NCBI RefSeq assembly: GCF_000763385.1
Contig: NZ_JQFA01000002.1
Span: forward strand, 1,922,001-1,986,000
DNA length: 64,000 bases
Origin: Leptolyngbya sp. KIOST-1
Lineage (GTDB): Bacteria; Cyanobacteriota; Cyanobacteriia; Phormidesmidales; Phormidesmidaceae
Direction of reading: 5' to 3'
Shown: piece after piece, positions 16,244 to 27,322 of the stretch
Layout of the letters: every line of letters begins with the position of its first letter
How positions within the stretch are numbered: position 1 is the first letter of the stretch
Program-made: the position numbers and the translations under genes
The notes under the pieces: model-generated
The model's database searches: none
What the model was told of the DNA's origin: nothing
What the model saw: the letters and a program-made list of their open reading frames with translations, nothing else

Positions 16244-17611
16244 CTACTTTGAAACCACCTCAGACTCCAGGTCGGGGTGCAGCACCACGGTGGGGGTCAC
16301 CTCTGGCACGGCCTCTTGGACTCGCAGGGTCAGGGGCACCGCAATCAAGAAACAGCCCCCGCCCAGCACCACCGCCAGCAGACGGTTGTTGTCGAGCAAA
16401 TGGGCCATAATCCACCCCAACCCTAGCGAGATCACGATCTCGGGCAGCACAATAAACATGTTGAAAATGCCCATGTAGATGCCGCCTTTGCGGGCAGGCA
16501 ACGCCCCCGCCAGCATGGCGTAGGGCAACGACAAAAGGCTGGACCAGGCCACCCCCAAGCCCAGCATGGGCAGCAGCGCCCAGCGGGGCGACGGCACAAA
16601 CCAGAGGGAAATTAACCCCACCCCGCCACAGGTGAGACAGAGCGCGTGGGCGATCGGGCGACTCGTCATCCTCGCCAGCCGGGGCAGCAAAAACGACATG
16701 CCAAAACAGACGGCATTGTAGGCGGCAATGCAGATCCCCGCCCACTCAATCCCCTGACTGTAAAGAGCCGAAGCCTCATCAGTTGCGCCAAACAGGTTGT
16801 GGGCCACCGCCGTGGGAAAGTACAGAAATACGCAGTACATACCCAGCCAGCTAAAGGCCTGTACCCAGGCCAACTGCCGCATGGTGGCTGGCATGTGTCG
16901 CACGGCGGTGAAAATTTCTCGGCCGGTGGCACCGATGCCCAGTCGCCGTTCCTGCTGCGCTCGAAACGCCTCCATATCGACCGGTGGCCGTTCTGCGGTG
17001 GTAATCACGGTCCACAGAACGGTGCCCAGAAAGAATACAGCGCCGGTGTAGAAGGAAATTTTGACGGCTAATGGGACGTCGTTGGCGGTACTGGCCTGCA
17101 GGTGAAAGACATTCGACAACAACCACGGCAGGGCGGCGGCCAGCACGGCCCCAAGGCCAATAAATAGACTCTGCATGGCAAAGCCTTTGGTGCGCTGCCT
17201 GGGCGGGAGCAGATCGCTAACGAAGGCCCGAAAGGGCTCCATGCTGATATTGGCCGCTGTGTCCAAAATCCAGAGTAAACCTACCGCCATCCACAGGTTG
17301 CCTGCGTTGGGCATCCACAGCAGTGCCAGAGATCCGAAGATGGCTCCAATTAAGAAGTAGGGACGGCGGCGGCCTAATAGGCTCCAGGTGTTATCGCTAA
17401 GGTTGCCAATAATGGGTTGGACGATGAGGCCGGTGAGCGGGGCTGCCAGCCACAGAATCGGAATTTGGTCGGCATCAGCCCCCAGGTGCTCGAAGATGGC
17501 GCTGGTATTGGCCATTTGCAGCCCCCAGCCGAACTGAATGCCGAAAAAGCCAATACTCATATTCCAGAGTTGCCAGAAGCTTAGCTCTGGCTTGGTCTGT
17601 GGTGAAGTCAA
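16244..17611 (-). CDS. MFS transporter of the SLC45/GPH sugar-carrier type
   Basis: 455 residues, 12 membrane helices. SFWQLWNMSIGFFGIQFGWG at the start, IGNLSDNTWSLLGRRRPY (loop 2-3) and DLLPPRQRTKGFAMQSLF fit the SLC45/sucrose-like major-facilitator branch, whose bacterial members carry maltose, sucrose or other sugars. The start is a TTG at 17611, supported by GGAG seven bases upstream. Its stop is 13 bases from the stop of the convergent symporter. The leader is long (about 500 bases to the next gene) with no riboswitch I recognise. Confidence 0.8.
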   Translation of the reverse strand: MTSPQTKPELSFWQLWNMSIGFFGIQFGWGLQMANTSAIFEHLGADADQIPILWLAAPLTGLIVQPIIGNLSDNTWSLLGRRRPYFLIGAIFGSLALLWMPNAGNLWMAVGLLWILDTAANISMEPFRAFVSDLLPPRQRTKGFAMQSLFIGLGAVLAAALPWLLSNVFHLQASTANDVPLAVKISFYTGAVFFLGTVLWTVITTAERPPVDMEAFRAQQERRLGIGATGREIFTAVRHMPATMRQLAWVQAFSWLGMYCVFLYFPTAVAHNLFGATDEASALYSQGIEWAGICIAAYNAVCFGMSFLLPRLARMTSRPIAHALCLTCGGVGLISLWFVPSPRWALLPMLGLGVAWSSLLSLPYAMLAGALPARKGGIYMGIFNMFIVLPEIVISLGLGWIMAHLLDNNRLLAVVLGGGCFLIAVPLTLRVQEAVPEVTPTVVLHPDLESEVVSK

Positions 17612-18112
17612 ACGGGGTCTCCAAATCTCGCCAGGGGGTGGCAGGCGTCAGCCGCGACGGGCTCGCTGGCAACGTCCCGACATCCTGCGCCCTGCCGCAA
17701 CGAACTAACCACAACGGGTTGCCGCAGCTAGGAGTCATCAGTTGCCGCCAGGATATGTGACTCCCCAGTGCTACTCAGCACCTGCCTATGTAAACTCGAT
17801 AGGAGGCAAGATGCAACGTCATCTGGGGCTAACATTGCCAGCAGACAACAGATACACAGACTAAGGCTGAGATTCATGCCCGGCAGCGTTTGCGCCAGCC
17901 CGAATCTGTAATCCGAATGCTTTAAACGCTAACGCCTTTGCCGAATACCCGAGCGGTCGATACACAAATCGTACGGCTACCCCTATTGTGGCAAATGTTA
18001 GGCCGGGGCACCTGCTACCACAGACCGATTGATGGCGCGATCGCACCCGATTTTCCCCTAAAGATTTTTCTATAAAAATGATTGATTTTTGGTCCACTGG
18101 CGGGGGCGATCG
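17612..18112. other. 500-base gap between hisG and the MFS carrier gene
   Basis: No convincing gene on either strand. An open frame at 17861-18097 has cysteine/arginine-rich, low-similarity composition and I reject it. The gap likely contains the promoter and leader of the MFS gene, read leftward, plus sequence downstream of hisG. I compared it by eye with common riboswitch consensus sequences and saw no match. Confidence 0.4.
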
Positions 18113-18760
18113 CTACACCACAACGGCCTCGGCCTGCTCGCGCAGGCGATCGATCAGGTCCTTCAGGCCGTAGGGGTTGACCCGGTAGCTGAGCGGATGG
18201 GCAATCAGCCGGGCGGTACTGTGGTAGAGCACTTCCAGTTCCATCAAGTTGTTCTCCTTCAGGGTTTTGCCGGTCGAGACCAGGTCCACGATCGCCTCCG
18301 ACATGCCGGTAATCGGCCCCAGCTCCACCGAGCCGTAGAGGGGCACAATTTCCACCGGCAGATCGAGGCTCTGGAAGTAGTCGCGGGCGCAGTTGACGTA
18401 CTTGGAGGCCACCCGACTGTGGGCGGGCAAATCCAGCGCTGAGCGGTAGGGGCTGTTGGTCTTCACCGCCACCGACAGGCGGCAGCCGCCAAAGCCCAGG
18501 TCGGCCAGGTGAGCCACGGCGGGCTTTTTCTCGCGCAGCACGTCGTAGCCCACCATACCCAGCTGGGCCTGGCCGTACTCCACGTACACCGGTACGTCCT
18601 GAGCGCGCACCAGCAGCCCTCGGGCTCGGCCGGTGGGATCGGTGATTTGCAGCTGGCGGTTGGCGCTGTCCTGAAACAGGCTGAAGTCGAGGCCCACGGC
18701 CTGCAGCAGGCGAATACTGTCTTTTAACATGCCGCCCTTGGGCAGCGCGATGGTGAGCAT
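18113..18760 (-). CDS. hisG: ATP phosphoribosyltransferase, short (HisG-S) form
   Basis: 215 residues. It catalyses the first step of histidine synthesis, joining ATP and PRPP. Key segments: [19 protein letters not shown] at the N-terminus, [20 protein letters not shown], and the PRPP loop [18 protein letters not shown]. The short form lacks the C-terminal regulatory domain and needs the separate HisZ subunit, which is not in this window. It lies 106 bases downstream of dapL on the same strand, with a hairpin between them, so co-transcription is possible but attenuated. Confidence 0.95.
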   Translation of the reverse strand: MLTIALPKGGMLKDSIRLLQAVGLDFSLFQDSANRQLQITDPTGRARGLLVRAQDVPVYVEYGQAQLGMVGYDVLREKKPAVAHLADLGFGGCRLSVAVKTNSPYRSALDLPAHSRVASKYVNCARDYFQSLDLPVEIVPLYGSVELGPITGMSEAIVDLVSTGKTLKENNLMELEVLYHSTARLIAHPLSYRVNPYGLKDLIDRLREQAEAVVV

Positions 18761-18826
18761 GGCAGTTTTCCTTAGCGGTGCTCTCAGGCAGATTGAGCAG
18801 ATTTAATTGGAACAGAAAAGTTGGCA

Positions 18827-18843
18827 GGTGGGCAGTGCCCACC
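18827..18843. repeat. Short palindrome between dapL and hisG
   Basis: GGTGGGCA at 18827-18834 and the following GTGCCCACC form a compact inverted repeat of a kind commonly scattered in cyanobacterial intergenic regions. It lies just after the dapL stop and could form a small RNA hairpin. There is no T-run on the minus strand. Confidence 0.4.
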
Positions 18844-18866
18844 CGACAGAACCCAATGGATCGACA

Positions 18867-20102
18867 CTACACCCGGAACTTTTCGGTGACGCGGCGCATG
18901 GCTTCGTTGACGTTTTCGCGGCTGTTGAAGGCGGAGATCCGGAAGTAGCCCTCCCCTGCGGCCCCAAAGCCGGAGCCAGGGGTGCCGACCACGTGGCAGC
19001 TGTGCAGAAGCTTGTCAAAGAAGTCCCAACTGCTCAGGTCGTTGGGGGTTTTGACCCACACGTAGGGGGCGTTGACGCCGCCGTAGACGGCAATGCCTGC
19101 GGCGGTGAGCTGCTCACGGATGATGCGGGCGTTCTCCATATAAAAGTCGATCAGGGCGCGAATCTGGGCCTGCCCCTCGGGAGAGTAGACCGCCTCGGCT
19201 CCGCGCTGCACAATGTAGGAGACGCCGTTGAACTTGGTGGACTGGCGACGGTTCCACAGCCCGTGGAGGGCGACATCGCTGCCGTCGGCGGCCTTGCCCA
19301 TCAGGGACTTGGGCACCACCGTCAGGGCGCAGCGGGTGCCGGTAAAGCCCGCATTTTTGGAGAACGAGCGAAACTCGATCGCGCAGTCCCGCGCTCCCTC
19401 AATTTCATAAATCGAGTGGGGAATGGTGGGATCGGTGATGAAGGCCTCGTAGGCGGCATCGAACAAAATGATCGAGCCGTGGGCGCGGGCGTAGTTGACC
19501 CAGGCCTGCAGGTGTTCTTTGGTGGCTACCGCCCCAGTGGGGTTGTTGGGGAAGCAGAGGTAGATCAGGTCTACTTTTTGGTTGGGAATGCTGGCAGTGA
19601 AGGCGTTTTCGGCGCTGATGGGCAGGTAGGTGAGGCCGCCGTACTCCCCCGCTTCATTGGCGGGGCCGGTGTGGCCCGCCATCACGTTGGTATCGACATA
19701 GACGGGGTAGACCGGGTCGGTGACGGCGATAGAGTTGTTGCTGCCAAAGATGTCGAGAATGTTGCCGCAGTCGCACTTAGAGCCGTCGGAGATGAAGATC
19801 TCGCTGGCGTCGATGTCGCAGCCGCGACTTTGAAAGTCGTGCTGGGCCACTTTTTCCCGCAGCCACAGGTAGCCCTGCTCGGGGCCGTAGCCTTTGAACT
19901 GGTCGCGATCGCCCATGTCCTCCACCGCCTTGACCATGGCGGTGCGGCAGGCCTCGGGCAGAGGCTCGGTGACATCGCCAATGCCCAGCTTGATGATCGG
20001 CGCGTCGGGGTGGGCCTCGGCAAAGGCGGCAACCCGACGGGCGATTTCAGGGAACAGGTAGCCCGCCTTGAGCTTGAGATAGTTGTCGTTGATGGTGGCC
20101 AT
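18867..20102 (-). CDS. dapL: LL-diaminopimelate aminotransferase
   Basis: 411 residues, full length. This PLP enzyme makes LL-diaminopimelate directly from tetrahydrodipicolinate, the lysine and peptidoglycan route used by cyanobacteria and plants. Diagnostic segments: [19 protein letters not shown] at the start, [50 protein letters not shown] and the PLP-lysine motif [14 protein letters not shown]. The intergenic region to purC (divergent) is about 245 bases and should hold both promoters. Confidence 0.97.
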   Translation of the reverse strand: MATINDNYLKLKAGYLFPEIARRVAAFAEAHPDAPIIKLGIGDVTEPLPEACRTAMVKAVEDMGDRDQFKGYGPEQGYLWLREKVAQHDFQSRGCDIDASEIFISDGSKCDCGNILDIFGSNNSIAVTDPVYPVYVDTNVMAGHTGPANEAGEYGGLTYLPISAENAFTASIPNQKVDLIYLCFPNNPTGAVATKEHLQAWVNYARAHGSIILFDAAYEAFITDPTIPHSIYEIEGARDCAIEFRSFSKNAGFTGTRCALTVVPKSLMGKAADGSDVALHGLWNRRQSTKFNGVSYIVQRGAEAVYSPEGQAQIRALIDFYMENARIIREQLTAAGIAVYGGVNAPYVWVKTPNDLSSWDFFDKLLHSCHVVGTPGSGFGAAGEGYFRISAFNSRENVNEAMRRVTEKFRV

Positions 20103-20348
20103 GGAGCGTTGCGCGGTGGTTTCGGTTACTCAATTAAGGTTACAGCAAGGGTACAGCGCTACGGGAAACCATTGCTGCCCTAGTAGTCTACAAGCTAAAC
20201 ATAGAGGGTCGGTGCGGGTCGGGGTACTAAGCTAGCAAGGCCGGGTTGAGCCCTTGCCCTGGGCCACTGGATTGGGGTGTCACGGTGAGCGCGTTATGGG
20301 AGCAGCGTCCAGCGCTACTATGGGGTGTCTCTACTTCTGGCACCGATC

Positions 20349-21107
20349 ATGGATTCTGGCCCTTCCCCCAGCGCCCCCTTCGGCGAAAAACGCTACGAAG
20401 GCAAGGCCAAAATTATCTATGCCACCGACGACCCGGCGGTGCTCGTCACCTATTTTAAAGACGATGCCACCGCTTTTAACGCCCAAAAGCGGGGCCAAAT
20501 TGTCGACAAGGGGCCGATCAACTGCGCCATTTCCACCTATTTGTTCAAGCAACTGGAGGCAGCGGGCATTGCCACCCACTGGCTGGAAACCACGGGCAAT
20601 CGCACCATGCGGGTCAAAGCCCTCACCATCATTCCCCTGGAGGTGGTGGTGCGCAATCTGGCCGCAGGCAGCCTGTGCAAGCAGACCAACCTGCCCCTGG
20701 GCCAGCGTCTGGAGCCAACCCTGGTGGAGTTCTACTACAAGGACGACGCCCTGGGCGACCCGCTGCTGACCGGCGATCGCATCCGCGCCATGGGGATCGC
20801 CAGCGAGGAACAGATTGCCACCCTGCGCCGTCTTGCCCTCAGCATCAATCAAGTATTGACCGATTTTTTCCAGGGCTGTGCGATCACCCTGGTCGATTTC
20901 AAGCTGGAGTTCGGCCTGGACGGCCAGGGGCAGATCCTGCTGGGGGACGAAATTAGCCCCGACACCTGTCGCCTGTGGGATCAGTCCACCGACGACGCAG
21001 CCCAGCGAGTGCTTGACAAGGATCGCTTTCGACAGGATTTAGGCCAGGTTGAAGCCGCCTATCAACGGGTGCTAGAGAAAGTGGCGGCACAATCAACCAG
21101 GAATTAG
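20349..21107 (+). CDS. purC: Phosphoribosylaminoimidazole-succinocarboxamide synthase
   Basis: 252 residues from the ATG at 20349. A GTG at 20325 would add eight residues; neither start has a clear ribosome site. The enzyme joins aspartate to CAIR in purine synthesis. Conserved segments: RYEGKAKIIYATDD, RGQIVDKGPINCAIS, ALTIIPLEVVVRNLAAGS, ITLVDFKLEFGL and ISPDTCRLWD. It sits at the head of the outer-membrane/lipid A cluster, a neighbourhood repeated in many cyanobacteria, though its pathway is unrelated. Confidence 0.95.
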   Translation: MDSGPSPSAPFGEKRYEGKAKIIYATDDPAVLVTYFKDDATAFNAQKRGQIVDKGPINCAISTYLFKQLEAAGIATHWLETTGNRTMRVKALTIIPLEVVVRNLAAGSLCKQTNLPLGQRLEPTLVEFYYKDDALGDPLLTGDRIRAMGIASEEQIATLRRLALSINQVLTDFFQGCAITLVDFKLEFGLDGQGQILLGDEISPDTCRLWDQSTDDAAQRVLDKDRFRQDLGQVEAAYQRVLEKVAAQSTRN

Positions 21108-21237
21108 CCCCATCAATGCGGTAGAATTTGTCCGATTGCGGGGGCAACGGCCCGCCCCAGGGCAATTTTTCCTGGTTCTTTGTCGGGGAGATGGGCCCTT
21201 GATTGGTGTGTGGACGTGTTTAGCAGGTGTGTTTTAG

Positions 21238-23583
21238 ATGCGGGTATCTCCTAAGTATTTGTTGATAGCTTTGGCCACCTCTGGGCTTGTGGGGCTGGTC
21301 GCAGCTCCCGTCCAGGCAGAGCCAGCCGCCCCAGAACTCCAAGGGTCTTCCGCTGAGCTGAGTCAGGCCGCCGAGGCCCCTAGCTCCAGCGCTGCAGCCC
21401 TGGTTGTCCCAGCCGCCGCTGGGCCAGACGCTGCGGCAGCGTCCGCCGCCACCCTCGATATTGGCGTCCCCCAGCCCAACCTAGGGGCCAGCCCGGTGGC
21501 AGAGGCGCTTCAGGAGGTGATTGACGACTATCGCTCGGCTGAGGCAGGGGTTCCCGAACGCGAATCTGCCGCCGATGCTGCCGCGATCGCCGATTTTCCG
21601 AGCGCCCAGCTGGCCCAGACCCCCAGTACTCCGCGCGAAATCTCCCCCGAAGAAGCGCAGCGCATTTTAGATGGAGCCGTGCAGCGCCGCAGTCAGCCGC
21701 AGCCCGCCCCCAACCAGCAGGGGCAAACCGCTCCCCCCGCGCCCGATTCCGAAGCGACGGAGGAGCCAGCTGAAGCCGCACCAGCGGCCCCCGCTCAACA
21801 ACAGGCCGAAGAGCCGCGGGTGTTGGTCGCCGAGGTGCAGGTCCAGGCTATTCAAGGAACCCTCGACCCCGCCCTGGAGAATCTGGTCTTCAGCGTCATT
21901 GATACCCAGGCCGGACGCACCACCACCCGGACCCAACTCCAGCAGGACATCAACGATATCTTTGCCACCGGCTTCTTTGCCGATGTCGACGCTCGCCCCG
22001 AAGACACCGACCTGGGGGTGCGGGTGACGTTTCTGGTGCAGCCCAACCCGGTGCTCACTGATGTCCGGGTACAGGGAAATCAGGTGTTGCCCCAAGCCGT
22101 CGTTGACGACATCTTTGCCGACCAAAGGGGTCAAATCATCAATTTGATCGACTTCCAGGAAGGCATCCTGGAGCTCAACCAGTGGTATCAGAACCAGGGA
22201 TTTGTGCTGGCCCAGGTGATCGCCGCTCCCCAGGTGTCGCCCCAGGGGGTAGTCACCCTGGAGGTAGCCGAAGGGGTGATTGAGAGTATCGAAGTCCGCT
22301 ACATCAACGACCTGGGCCAGACCGTTGATGACGAGGGCAACCCGATCCAGGGACGCACCCGGCCATTCATCATCACCCGAGAATTTAATACTCAGCCCGG
22401 CGAGGTGTTTAATCAGGCCCAGATTGAGCAAGATTTTCAGCGGGTGTTTGGGCTGGGCATCTTTGATGACGTGGTGCCGGGGCTTGAGCCCGCCGCAAAT
22501 GACCCCCGCCAGGTCAGACTGATTGTCAACGTGGCTGAGCGCAACACCGGATCGATCGCGGCTGGTCTGGGCTTCAACTTTACCGGTGACCTGTTCGGTA
22601 CGGTCAGCTTCCGTCAGGACAACTTCGGTGGTAACAACCAGAAGTTCAGTGCCGAGGCCCAGCTCAGCACCCGCGATGTGCTGTTCGACCTGTCCTTTAC
22701 CGATCCCTGGATTGCGGGCGATCCCTTCCGCACCTCCTACACCGCCACGGCCTTTGCCCGCGCGGCCAACAACCTCAACTTTGACGGTGGCCCCAATGAG
22801 ATCAACTTGGCGAATGGCGACCAGGTTCGCATTCGCCGTCTGGGGACCGGCATTACCTTTAGCCGTCCCCTGGGGGATGGGTTGACCGTGGCCGTAGGCA
22901 CTCTAATTCAAAACGTGTCATCCCGCGATGGCGGCGGCACAGTCAACGCTGTGGATGCGGCGGGCAACCCGCTGACCGCCAGTGGTACTGGGGTAGACGA
23001 CCTGTGGACCTTCCCCATCAGCGCCACCCTCGATCGCCGCAACGACGCCTTTAACCCCACCAGCGGCAGCATTTTGCGCCTCAATACCGAGCAGTCGGTG
23101 CCCCTGGGCCGGGGCAGCATCTTCATGAACCGCCTGCGGGGCAGCTACAGCTACTACATTCCCCTCAGCCTGCTGAACTTTGCCGAGGGCCCCCAGGCCC
23201 TGGCCCTCAACGTTCAGGCGGGCACCATTGTGGGCGATGTGCCCCCCTACGAAGCCTTTGCCCTCGGCGGCACCAACTCCATCCGCGGCTATGATGAAGG
23301 CGAGGTGGGCAGTGGTCGCAGCTACGCCCAGTTCACGGCCGAGTATCGGTTCCCACTGTTCTCTTTCCTGGGTGGGGCGCTGTTTTTGGATATGGGTACC
23401 GATCTGGGCAGCGGCAATGCTGTGCCTGGTGCCCCCGGCCCATCGCGGGGCAAACCCGGCAGTGGCATCGGCTACGGAGCTGGGGTACGGCTGTCTACCC
23501 CCCTTGGCCCCCTGCGGATCGACTACGGCTTTAACGATCGCGGTCAAGGGCGCATTCACTTCGGCTTTGGGGAGCGTTTCTAA
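21238..23583 (+). CDS. bamA: Outer membrane protein assembly factor, Omp85/BamA family
   Basis: 781 residues. A signal peptide ([17 protein letters not shown]..., likely cut after VQA at about 29) is followed by a long Ala/Pro/Glu-rich linker to about 190. Then come three POTRA domains ([44 protein letters not shown]...) and a C-terminal beta-barrel ending in [10 protein letters not shown] with a terminal Phe. VLR-type loop-6 equivalent [14 protein letters not shown] (IRGY) is present. It inserts beta-barrel proteins into the outer membrane. The stop overlaps the lpxC start by one base. The proline-rich N-terminal extension is typical of cyanobacteria. Confidence 0.93.
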   Translation: MRVSPKYLLIALATSGLVGLVAAPVQAEPAAPELQGSSAELSQAAEAPSSSAAALVVPAAAGPDAAAASAATLDIGVPQPNLGASPVAEALQEVIDDYRSAEAGVPERESAADAAAIADFPSAQLAQTPSTPREISPEEAQRILDGAVQRRSQPQPAPNQQGQTAPPAPDSEATEEPAEAAPAAPAQQQAEEPRVLVAEVQVQAIQGTLDPALENLVFSVIDTQAGRTTTRTQLQQDINDIFATGFFADVDARPEDTDLGVRVTFLVQPNPVLTDVRVQGNQVLPQAVVDDIFADQRGQIINLIDFQEGILELNQWYQNQGFVLAQVIAAPQVSPQGVVTLEVAEGVIESIEVRYINDLGQTVDDEGNPIQGRTRPFIITREFNTQPGEVFNQAQIEQDFQRVFGLGIFDDVVPGLEPAANDPRQVRLIVNVAERNTGSIAAGLGFNFTGDLFGTVSFRQDNFGGNNQKFSAEAQLSTRDVLFDLSFTDPWIAGDPFRTSYTATAFARAANNLNFDGGPNEINLANGDQVRIRRLGTGITFSRPLGDGLTVAVGTLIQNVSSRDGGGTVNAVDAAGNPLTASGTGVDDLWTFPISATLDRRNDAFNPTSGSILRLNTEQSVPLGRGSIFMNRLRGSYSYYIPLSLLNFAEGPQALALNVQAGTIVGDVPPYEAFALGGTNSIRGYDEGEVGSGRSYAQFTAEYRFPLFSFLGGALFLDMGTDLGSGNAVPGAPGPSRGKPGSGIGYGAGVRLSTPLGPLRIDYGFNDRGQGRIHFGFGERF

Positions 23584-24509
23584 TGGCTCAACCTGGTACC
23601 GTTCAACCCGACCTGAGGGCTACCTCCACTGAGGATTGGGGCTACACCCCAGCTCAAGCCACCCTGGCACGCGCGGTTGAGCGCCGAGGTGTGGGCCTGC
23701 ACTCGGGCGCTACGACAGTGGTCACGCTGCATCCGGCCCAGGCCGGACAGGGCCGCTACTTTGTTCGGACTGACCAGCCCGGTCACCCGGTGGTGCCCGT
23801 TAGCCTGGAGTCGGTGAACCCCACGCTGCTCTCCACCGAACTCCGCCAGGGAGAGGCTTCGGTGCGCACCGTTGAGCATTTGCTGGCTGCCCTAGTTGGC
23901 CTCGGCATCGACAACGTTCGAGTTGAAATCACGGGGCCGGAGGTGCCGCTGCTGGATGGCTCGGCCCTGGGCTGGGTAGAGGCCCTAGAGCAGGCCGGTC
24001 GGCAGTTACAGGCTCAACCCCGGGCGGTAGCCCAGCTCAGCCAGCCGGTGACGGTCACCCACGGCGATGCGTTTGTGGCGGCTTTTCCAGCTCCGGCGCT
24101 GCGGTTTACCTATGGCATTGACTTCGAGGTTGCAGCCATTGGCAACCAGTGGTTTAGCTGGGCCTACGGTGGCGAACCCTTCGGTCCTGAAGGGTTCGCC
24201 ACCACGGTTGCCCCGGCCCGCACCTTTGGCCTGGCGCACCAGGTCGACCAGCTGCGGGCCAGCGGTCTGATTCAGGGCGGTAGCCTGGACAATGCCCTGG
24301 TGTGCGGTGAGCAGGGTTGGCTCAATCCACCGCTGCGGTTTGACAATGAGCCCGCTCGCCACAAAATGCTCGACTTGATCGGAGATTTAAGCCTGCTGGG
24401 AGGGCTGCCGATGGCCCATATTGTCGCCTACAAGGCCAGTCATCGCCTGCATGGTGAGCTGGCGGCGGCGCTGGTCCCGCACCTGGTCTATGGCGAGGGT
24501 ACCCTCTAG
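23583..24509 (+). CDS. lpxC: UDP-3-O-acyl-N-acetylglucosamine deacetylase
   Basis: 308 residues. This zinc enzyme makes the first committed step of lipid A synthesis. Visible features: [20 protein letters not shown] at the start, [19 protein letters not shown] (zinc His), [34 protein letters not shown] (zinc His and Asp) and a terminal [13 protein letters not shown] with the catalytic His region. The TAATG junction with bamA indicates translational coupling. Confidence 0.95.
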   Translation: MAQPGTVQPDLRATSTEDWGYTPAQATLARAVERRGVGLHSGATTVVTLHPAQAGQGRYFVRTDQPGHPVVPVSLESVNPTLLSTELRQGEASVRTVEHLLAALVGLGIDNVRVEITGPEVPLLDGSALGWVEALEQAGRQLQAQPRAVAQLSQPVTVTHGDAFVAAFPAPALRFTYGIDFEVAAIGNQWFSWAYGGEPFGPEGFATTVAPARTFGLAHQVDQLRASGLIQGGSLDNALVCGEQGWLNPPLRFDNEPARHKMLDLIGDLSLLGGLPMAHIVAYKASHRLHGELAAALVPHLVYGEGTL

Positions 24510-24566
24510 TGGCAAAATCAAGCTAGGCCAACGGTCTACTCTACCTATTGTTCTGACTCTCCCACT

Positions 24567-25097
24567 GTGATTGACGTAACTGTATCGAGCCCTGTGACCA
24601 CCACCCTAGATTCGATCGAAACGGCGGCTGCGGCCAGCCCTGTTAAAACCTGCTACAGCGCCGAGGAAGTCCATGCGCTGCTGCCCCACCGCTATCCCTT
24701 CGCCCTGGTCGATCGCATTGTCGACTACGTGCCGGGCAAGCAGGCGGTGGGCCTTAAAAATGTCACCTTTAACGAGCCCCACTTCCAGGGCCATTTCCCT
24801 GGTCGTCCGATTATGCCTGGGGTGCTGATTGTGGAAGCCATGGCCCAGGTTGGCGGCATTGTGCTGATGCAGGTGCCGGGGGTGGAGGGGCTGTGTGTGT
24901 TTGCTGGCATCGACAAGGTGCGGTTTCGCCGCCCGGTGGTGCCTGGCGATCAGCTGGTAATGACGGTGGAGCTGCTGGCCATCAAGCGGCTGCGGTTTGG
25001 CAAAATGTACGGTCGCGCTGAGGTCGATGGGCAGCTAGTCTGCGAGGGGGAACTGATGTTCTCGGTGGTGGATTCTCCAGCGGCTTCCCAAGGGTAG
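24567..25097 (+). CDS. fabZ: 3-hydroxyacyl-[acyl-carrier-protein] dehydratase
   Basis: 176 residues from a GTG at 24567. The N-terminal ~30 residues are a variable extension. The hot-dog domain shows [17 protein letters not shown], the catalytic His in [14 protein letters not shown] and the Glu in [13 protein letters not shown]. It dehydrates 3-hydroxyacyl-ACP in fatty acid synthesis. Its position between lpxC and lpxA matches the balance point between membrane fatty acids and lipid A acyl chains. Confidence 0.95.
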   Translation: MIDVTVSSPVTTTLDSIETAAAASPVKTCYSAEEVHALLPHRYPFALVDRIVDYVPGKQAVGLKNVTFNEPHFQGHFPGRPIMPGVLIVEAMAQVGGIVLMQVPGVEGLCVFAGIDKVRFRRPVVPGDQLVMTVELLAIKRLRFGKMYGRAEVDGQLVCEGELMFSVVDSPAASQG

Positions 25098-25148
25098 TAG
25101 GTAAATAATGTGTCTATGTTGCAAACCCTGGGTTCTGGAGGCGGGCCG

Positions 25149-25973
25149 TTGACTACCCTGATTCATCCTACGGCAGTGGTTCATAGCGGTGCTCAGCTGC
25201 ACCCCACGGTGAAGGTTGGCCCCTACGCCGTCATCGGTGAGCAGGTGACGGTCGGGGCCGGCACCGAAATTGGTGCCCATGTGGTGATCGACGGCGACAC
25301 TACGATTGGAGCGCAGAACCGCATTTTTCCTGGGGCAGCCATTGGTCTGGAGTCCCAGGACCTCAAGTACGATGGCTCCATGAGCCGGGTGATCATCGGC
25401 GACAACAACCTGATTCGGGAGTACGTCACCATCAACCGCGCCACCGATGCGGGGGCTGTGACGCTCTTGGGCAGTAATAACCTGCTGATGGCCTATTCCC
25501 ACGTGGCCCACAACTGCGTGGTGGAGGACAACGTGATTATCGCCAACTCGGTGGCGTTGGCAGGCCATGTGTACGTGGAGGCAGGGGCGCGGATCAGCGG
25601 TTTGGTGGGGGTGCACCAGTTTGTGCACGTCGGTCGGCTGGCGATGATTGGCGGGCTCAGCCGCATCGATCGCGATGTTCCCCCCTACACCCTGATCAAC
25701 GGCAACCCGGCCCAGGTGCGGGGGTTGAACCAGGTGGGGTTACAGCGGGCGGGGCTGACCGCCGATGCCCAGATCTATCGCGAGCTGAAGCAGGCCTACC
25801 GCCTGGTGTACCGCTCCGGTGAGTCGGTCACTGACGCGGTCGAAAAGCTGCACCACCACGAGGGCAACGACCTGGTCAATCACTTTAGCCAGTTTTTGCG
25901 GGCGGCGCTGAAGCCCGATCGCCGTGGCTTGACCCCCGGTCGGCGCGTAAGCAAGCACAGCGATGACGACTAA
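25149..25973 (+). CDS. lpxA: UDP-N-acetylglucosamine acyltransferase
   Basis: 274 residues from the TTG at 25149. A GTG at 25110 and an ATG at 25116 are in frame upstream, but GGAGG sits 7 bases before the TTG, and the protein then begins TTLIHPTAVVHSGA as expected for LpxA. The left-handed beta-helix of hexapeptide repeats spans most of the length. The catalytic His lies in YSHVAHNCVVEDNV, and GLVGVHQFVHVGR is the usual later coil. It adds the first acyl chain to UDP-GlcNAc. Its end overlaps the lpxB start by 11 bases. Confidence 0.92.
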   Translation: MTTLIHPTAVVHSGAQLHPTVKVGPYAVIGEQVTVGAGTEIGAHVVIDGDTTIGAQNRIFPGAAIGLESQDLKYDGSMSRVIIGDNNLIREYVTINRATDAGAVTLLGSNNLLMAYSHVAHNCVVEDNVIIANSVALAGHVYVEAGARISGLVGVHQFVHVGRLAMIGGLSRIDRDVPPYTLINGNPAQVRGLNQVGLQRAGLTADAQIYRELKQAYRLVYRSGESVTDAVEKLHHHEGNDLVNHFSQFLRAALKPDRRGLTPGRRVSKHSDDD

Positions 25974-27192
25974 TCTGGAAGCCCAATCGGCCATGGCAAG
26001 TCCCAGGCGGCAGAAGATTTTTATTAGCACGGGCGAGGTGTCTGGGGATTTGCAGGGAGCCCTGCTGATCGAGGCGTTGCGCGATCGCGCCCGCGATCGC
26101 AATTTGGCCCTCGACATTACCGCCCTGGGGGGGCCGCGCATGGCCCAGGCAGGGGCGACCCTGGTGGGGGAAACCACCGGCATTGGCTCGGTGGGCATTT
26201 TTGAGGCCCTGCCCTACCTGCTGCCCACCCTGCGGCTGCAGCGGCTGGCCAAACAGGCCCTCGATGCCAGCCCGCCCGACATCGCCGTTTTGATCGACTA
26301 CATGAACCCCAATCTGGTGATGGGCGACTACCTCAAAACCCATCACCCCCAGGTGCCGGTGGTCTACTACATTGCTCCCCAGCAGTGGGTATGGGCCTTT
26401 TCTGCAAAAGACACCCAGCGGCTGGTGCGCTGTAGCGATCGCATGCTGGCCATTTTCAAAGCCGAGGCCGACTACTATCAGGGCTTTGGAGCTGAGACCA
26501 CCTGGGTGGGCCATCCCCTGGTCGATCGCTACCCCGCCCCCGCCGACCAGGCCGCCGCTCGCCAGCAGCTGGGGCTGCCGCCGGGGGCTCCGGTGGTGAC
26601 GCTGCTGCCCGCCTCCCGGCGCCAGGAGGTCAAGTACCTGATGCCGGTGCTGCTCCAGGCGGCGCAGATCATTCAGGCTCAGTGCCCCGAGGTCACCTTT
26701 TTGCTGCCGGTGTCGATTCCGTCGCTCCAGACCAGCTTTGAGCAGGGGTTGGCTGACTACGGGCTACGGGGAAGGGTGGTTACCGACGGCAGTCAGGCGG
26801 CGATCGCCGCCGCCGATGTGGCAATTACCAAATCGGGCACCGCCAATCTGGAAATTGCCCTGATGGATGTGCCCCAGGTGGTGGCCTACCGAATTCACCC
26901 CCTCAGCGCCCGCATTGCCCACTACCTGCTCAAGTTTGACGTGCCCTACGTGTCGCCCGTCAACCTGGTGGTGAACCAGGCGGTGGTGCCCGAATTTTTG
27001 CAGTGGCAGGCTACCCCCGAGGCGATCGCCGCCGCCGCCCTCACCCTGCTACAGGACGAAACCGCCCGCCAGACCATGCGATCGGGCTATGCCAAAATGC
27101 GGGAAGAACTGGGGCCGCCCGGAGCCTGCCAGCGCACCGCCGACCTGATTCTGGACGCGCTGGCCGAACCCCAGGCGTTAGAATTGGCCTGA
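25963..27192 (+). CDS. lpxB: Lipid-A-disaccharide synthase
   Basis: 409 residues. A GT19 glycosyltransferase that condenses UDP-diacylglucosamine with lipid X. Conserved parts: IFISTGEVSGDLQGALLIEA, ALGGPRMAQAGATLVG, YYIAPQQWVWAFSAKDTQR, LLPASRRQEVKYLMPVLL and AITKSGTANLEIALMDVPQV. It overlaps lpxA and closes the lpxC-fabZ-lpxA-lpxB block. Confidence 0.95.
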   Translation: MTTNLEAQSAMASPRRQKIFISTGEVSGDLQGALLIEALRDRARDRNLALDITALGGPRMAQAGATLVGETTGIGSVGIFEALPYLLPTLRLQRLAKQALDASPPDIAVLIDYMNPNLVMGDYLKTHHPQVPVVYYIAPQQWVWAFSAKDTQRLVRCSDRMLAIFKAEADYYQGFGAETTWVGHPLVDRYPAPADQAAARQQLGLPPGAPVVTLLPASRRQEVKYLMPVLLQAAQIIQAQCPEVTFLLPVSIPSLQTSFEQGLADYGLRGRVVTDGSQAAIAAADVAITKSGTANLEIALMDVPQVVAYRIHPLSARIAHYLLKFDVPYVSPVNLVVNQAVVPEFLQWQATPEAIAAAALTLLQDETARQTMRSGYAKMREELGPPGACQRTADLILDALAEPQALELA

Positions 27193-27322
27193 AACTGTTG
27201 AAGCGTTCCTAAAGTCACTACAATTATGATGCTTTGCCGGAGATAGGTCATTCTGTTTAACGGCGCTGCCCAAGGGCGCTGTCTCAGTGAACAGCATGAC
27301 CTGTCGAGATAGGAGGACCCTA

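Noticed and set aside
17612-18112. Possible riboswitch in the long MFS leader
   Set aside because: Visual comparison with guanidine, TPP, cobalamin, FMN, SAM and glutamine motif consensus sequences gave no match.
18807-20183. 458-codon frame opposite dapL
   Set aside because: dapL is unmistakable; the other strand is a Gly/Val/Asp-rich shadow.
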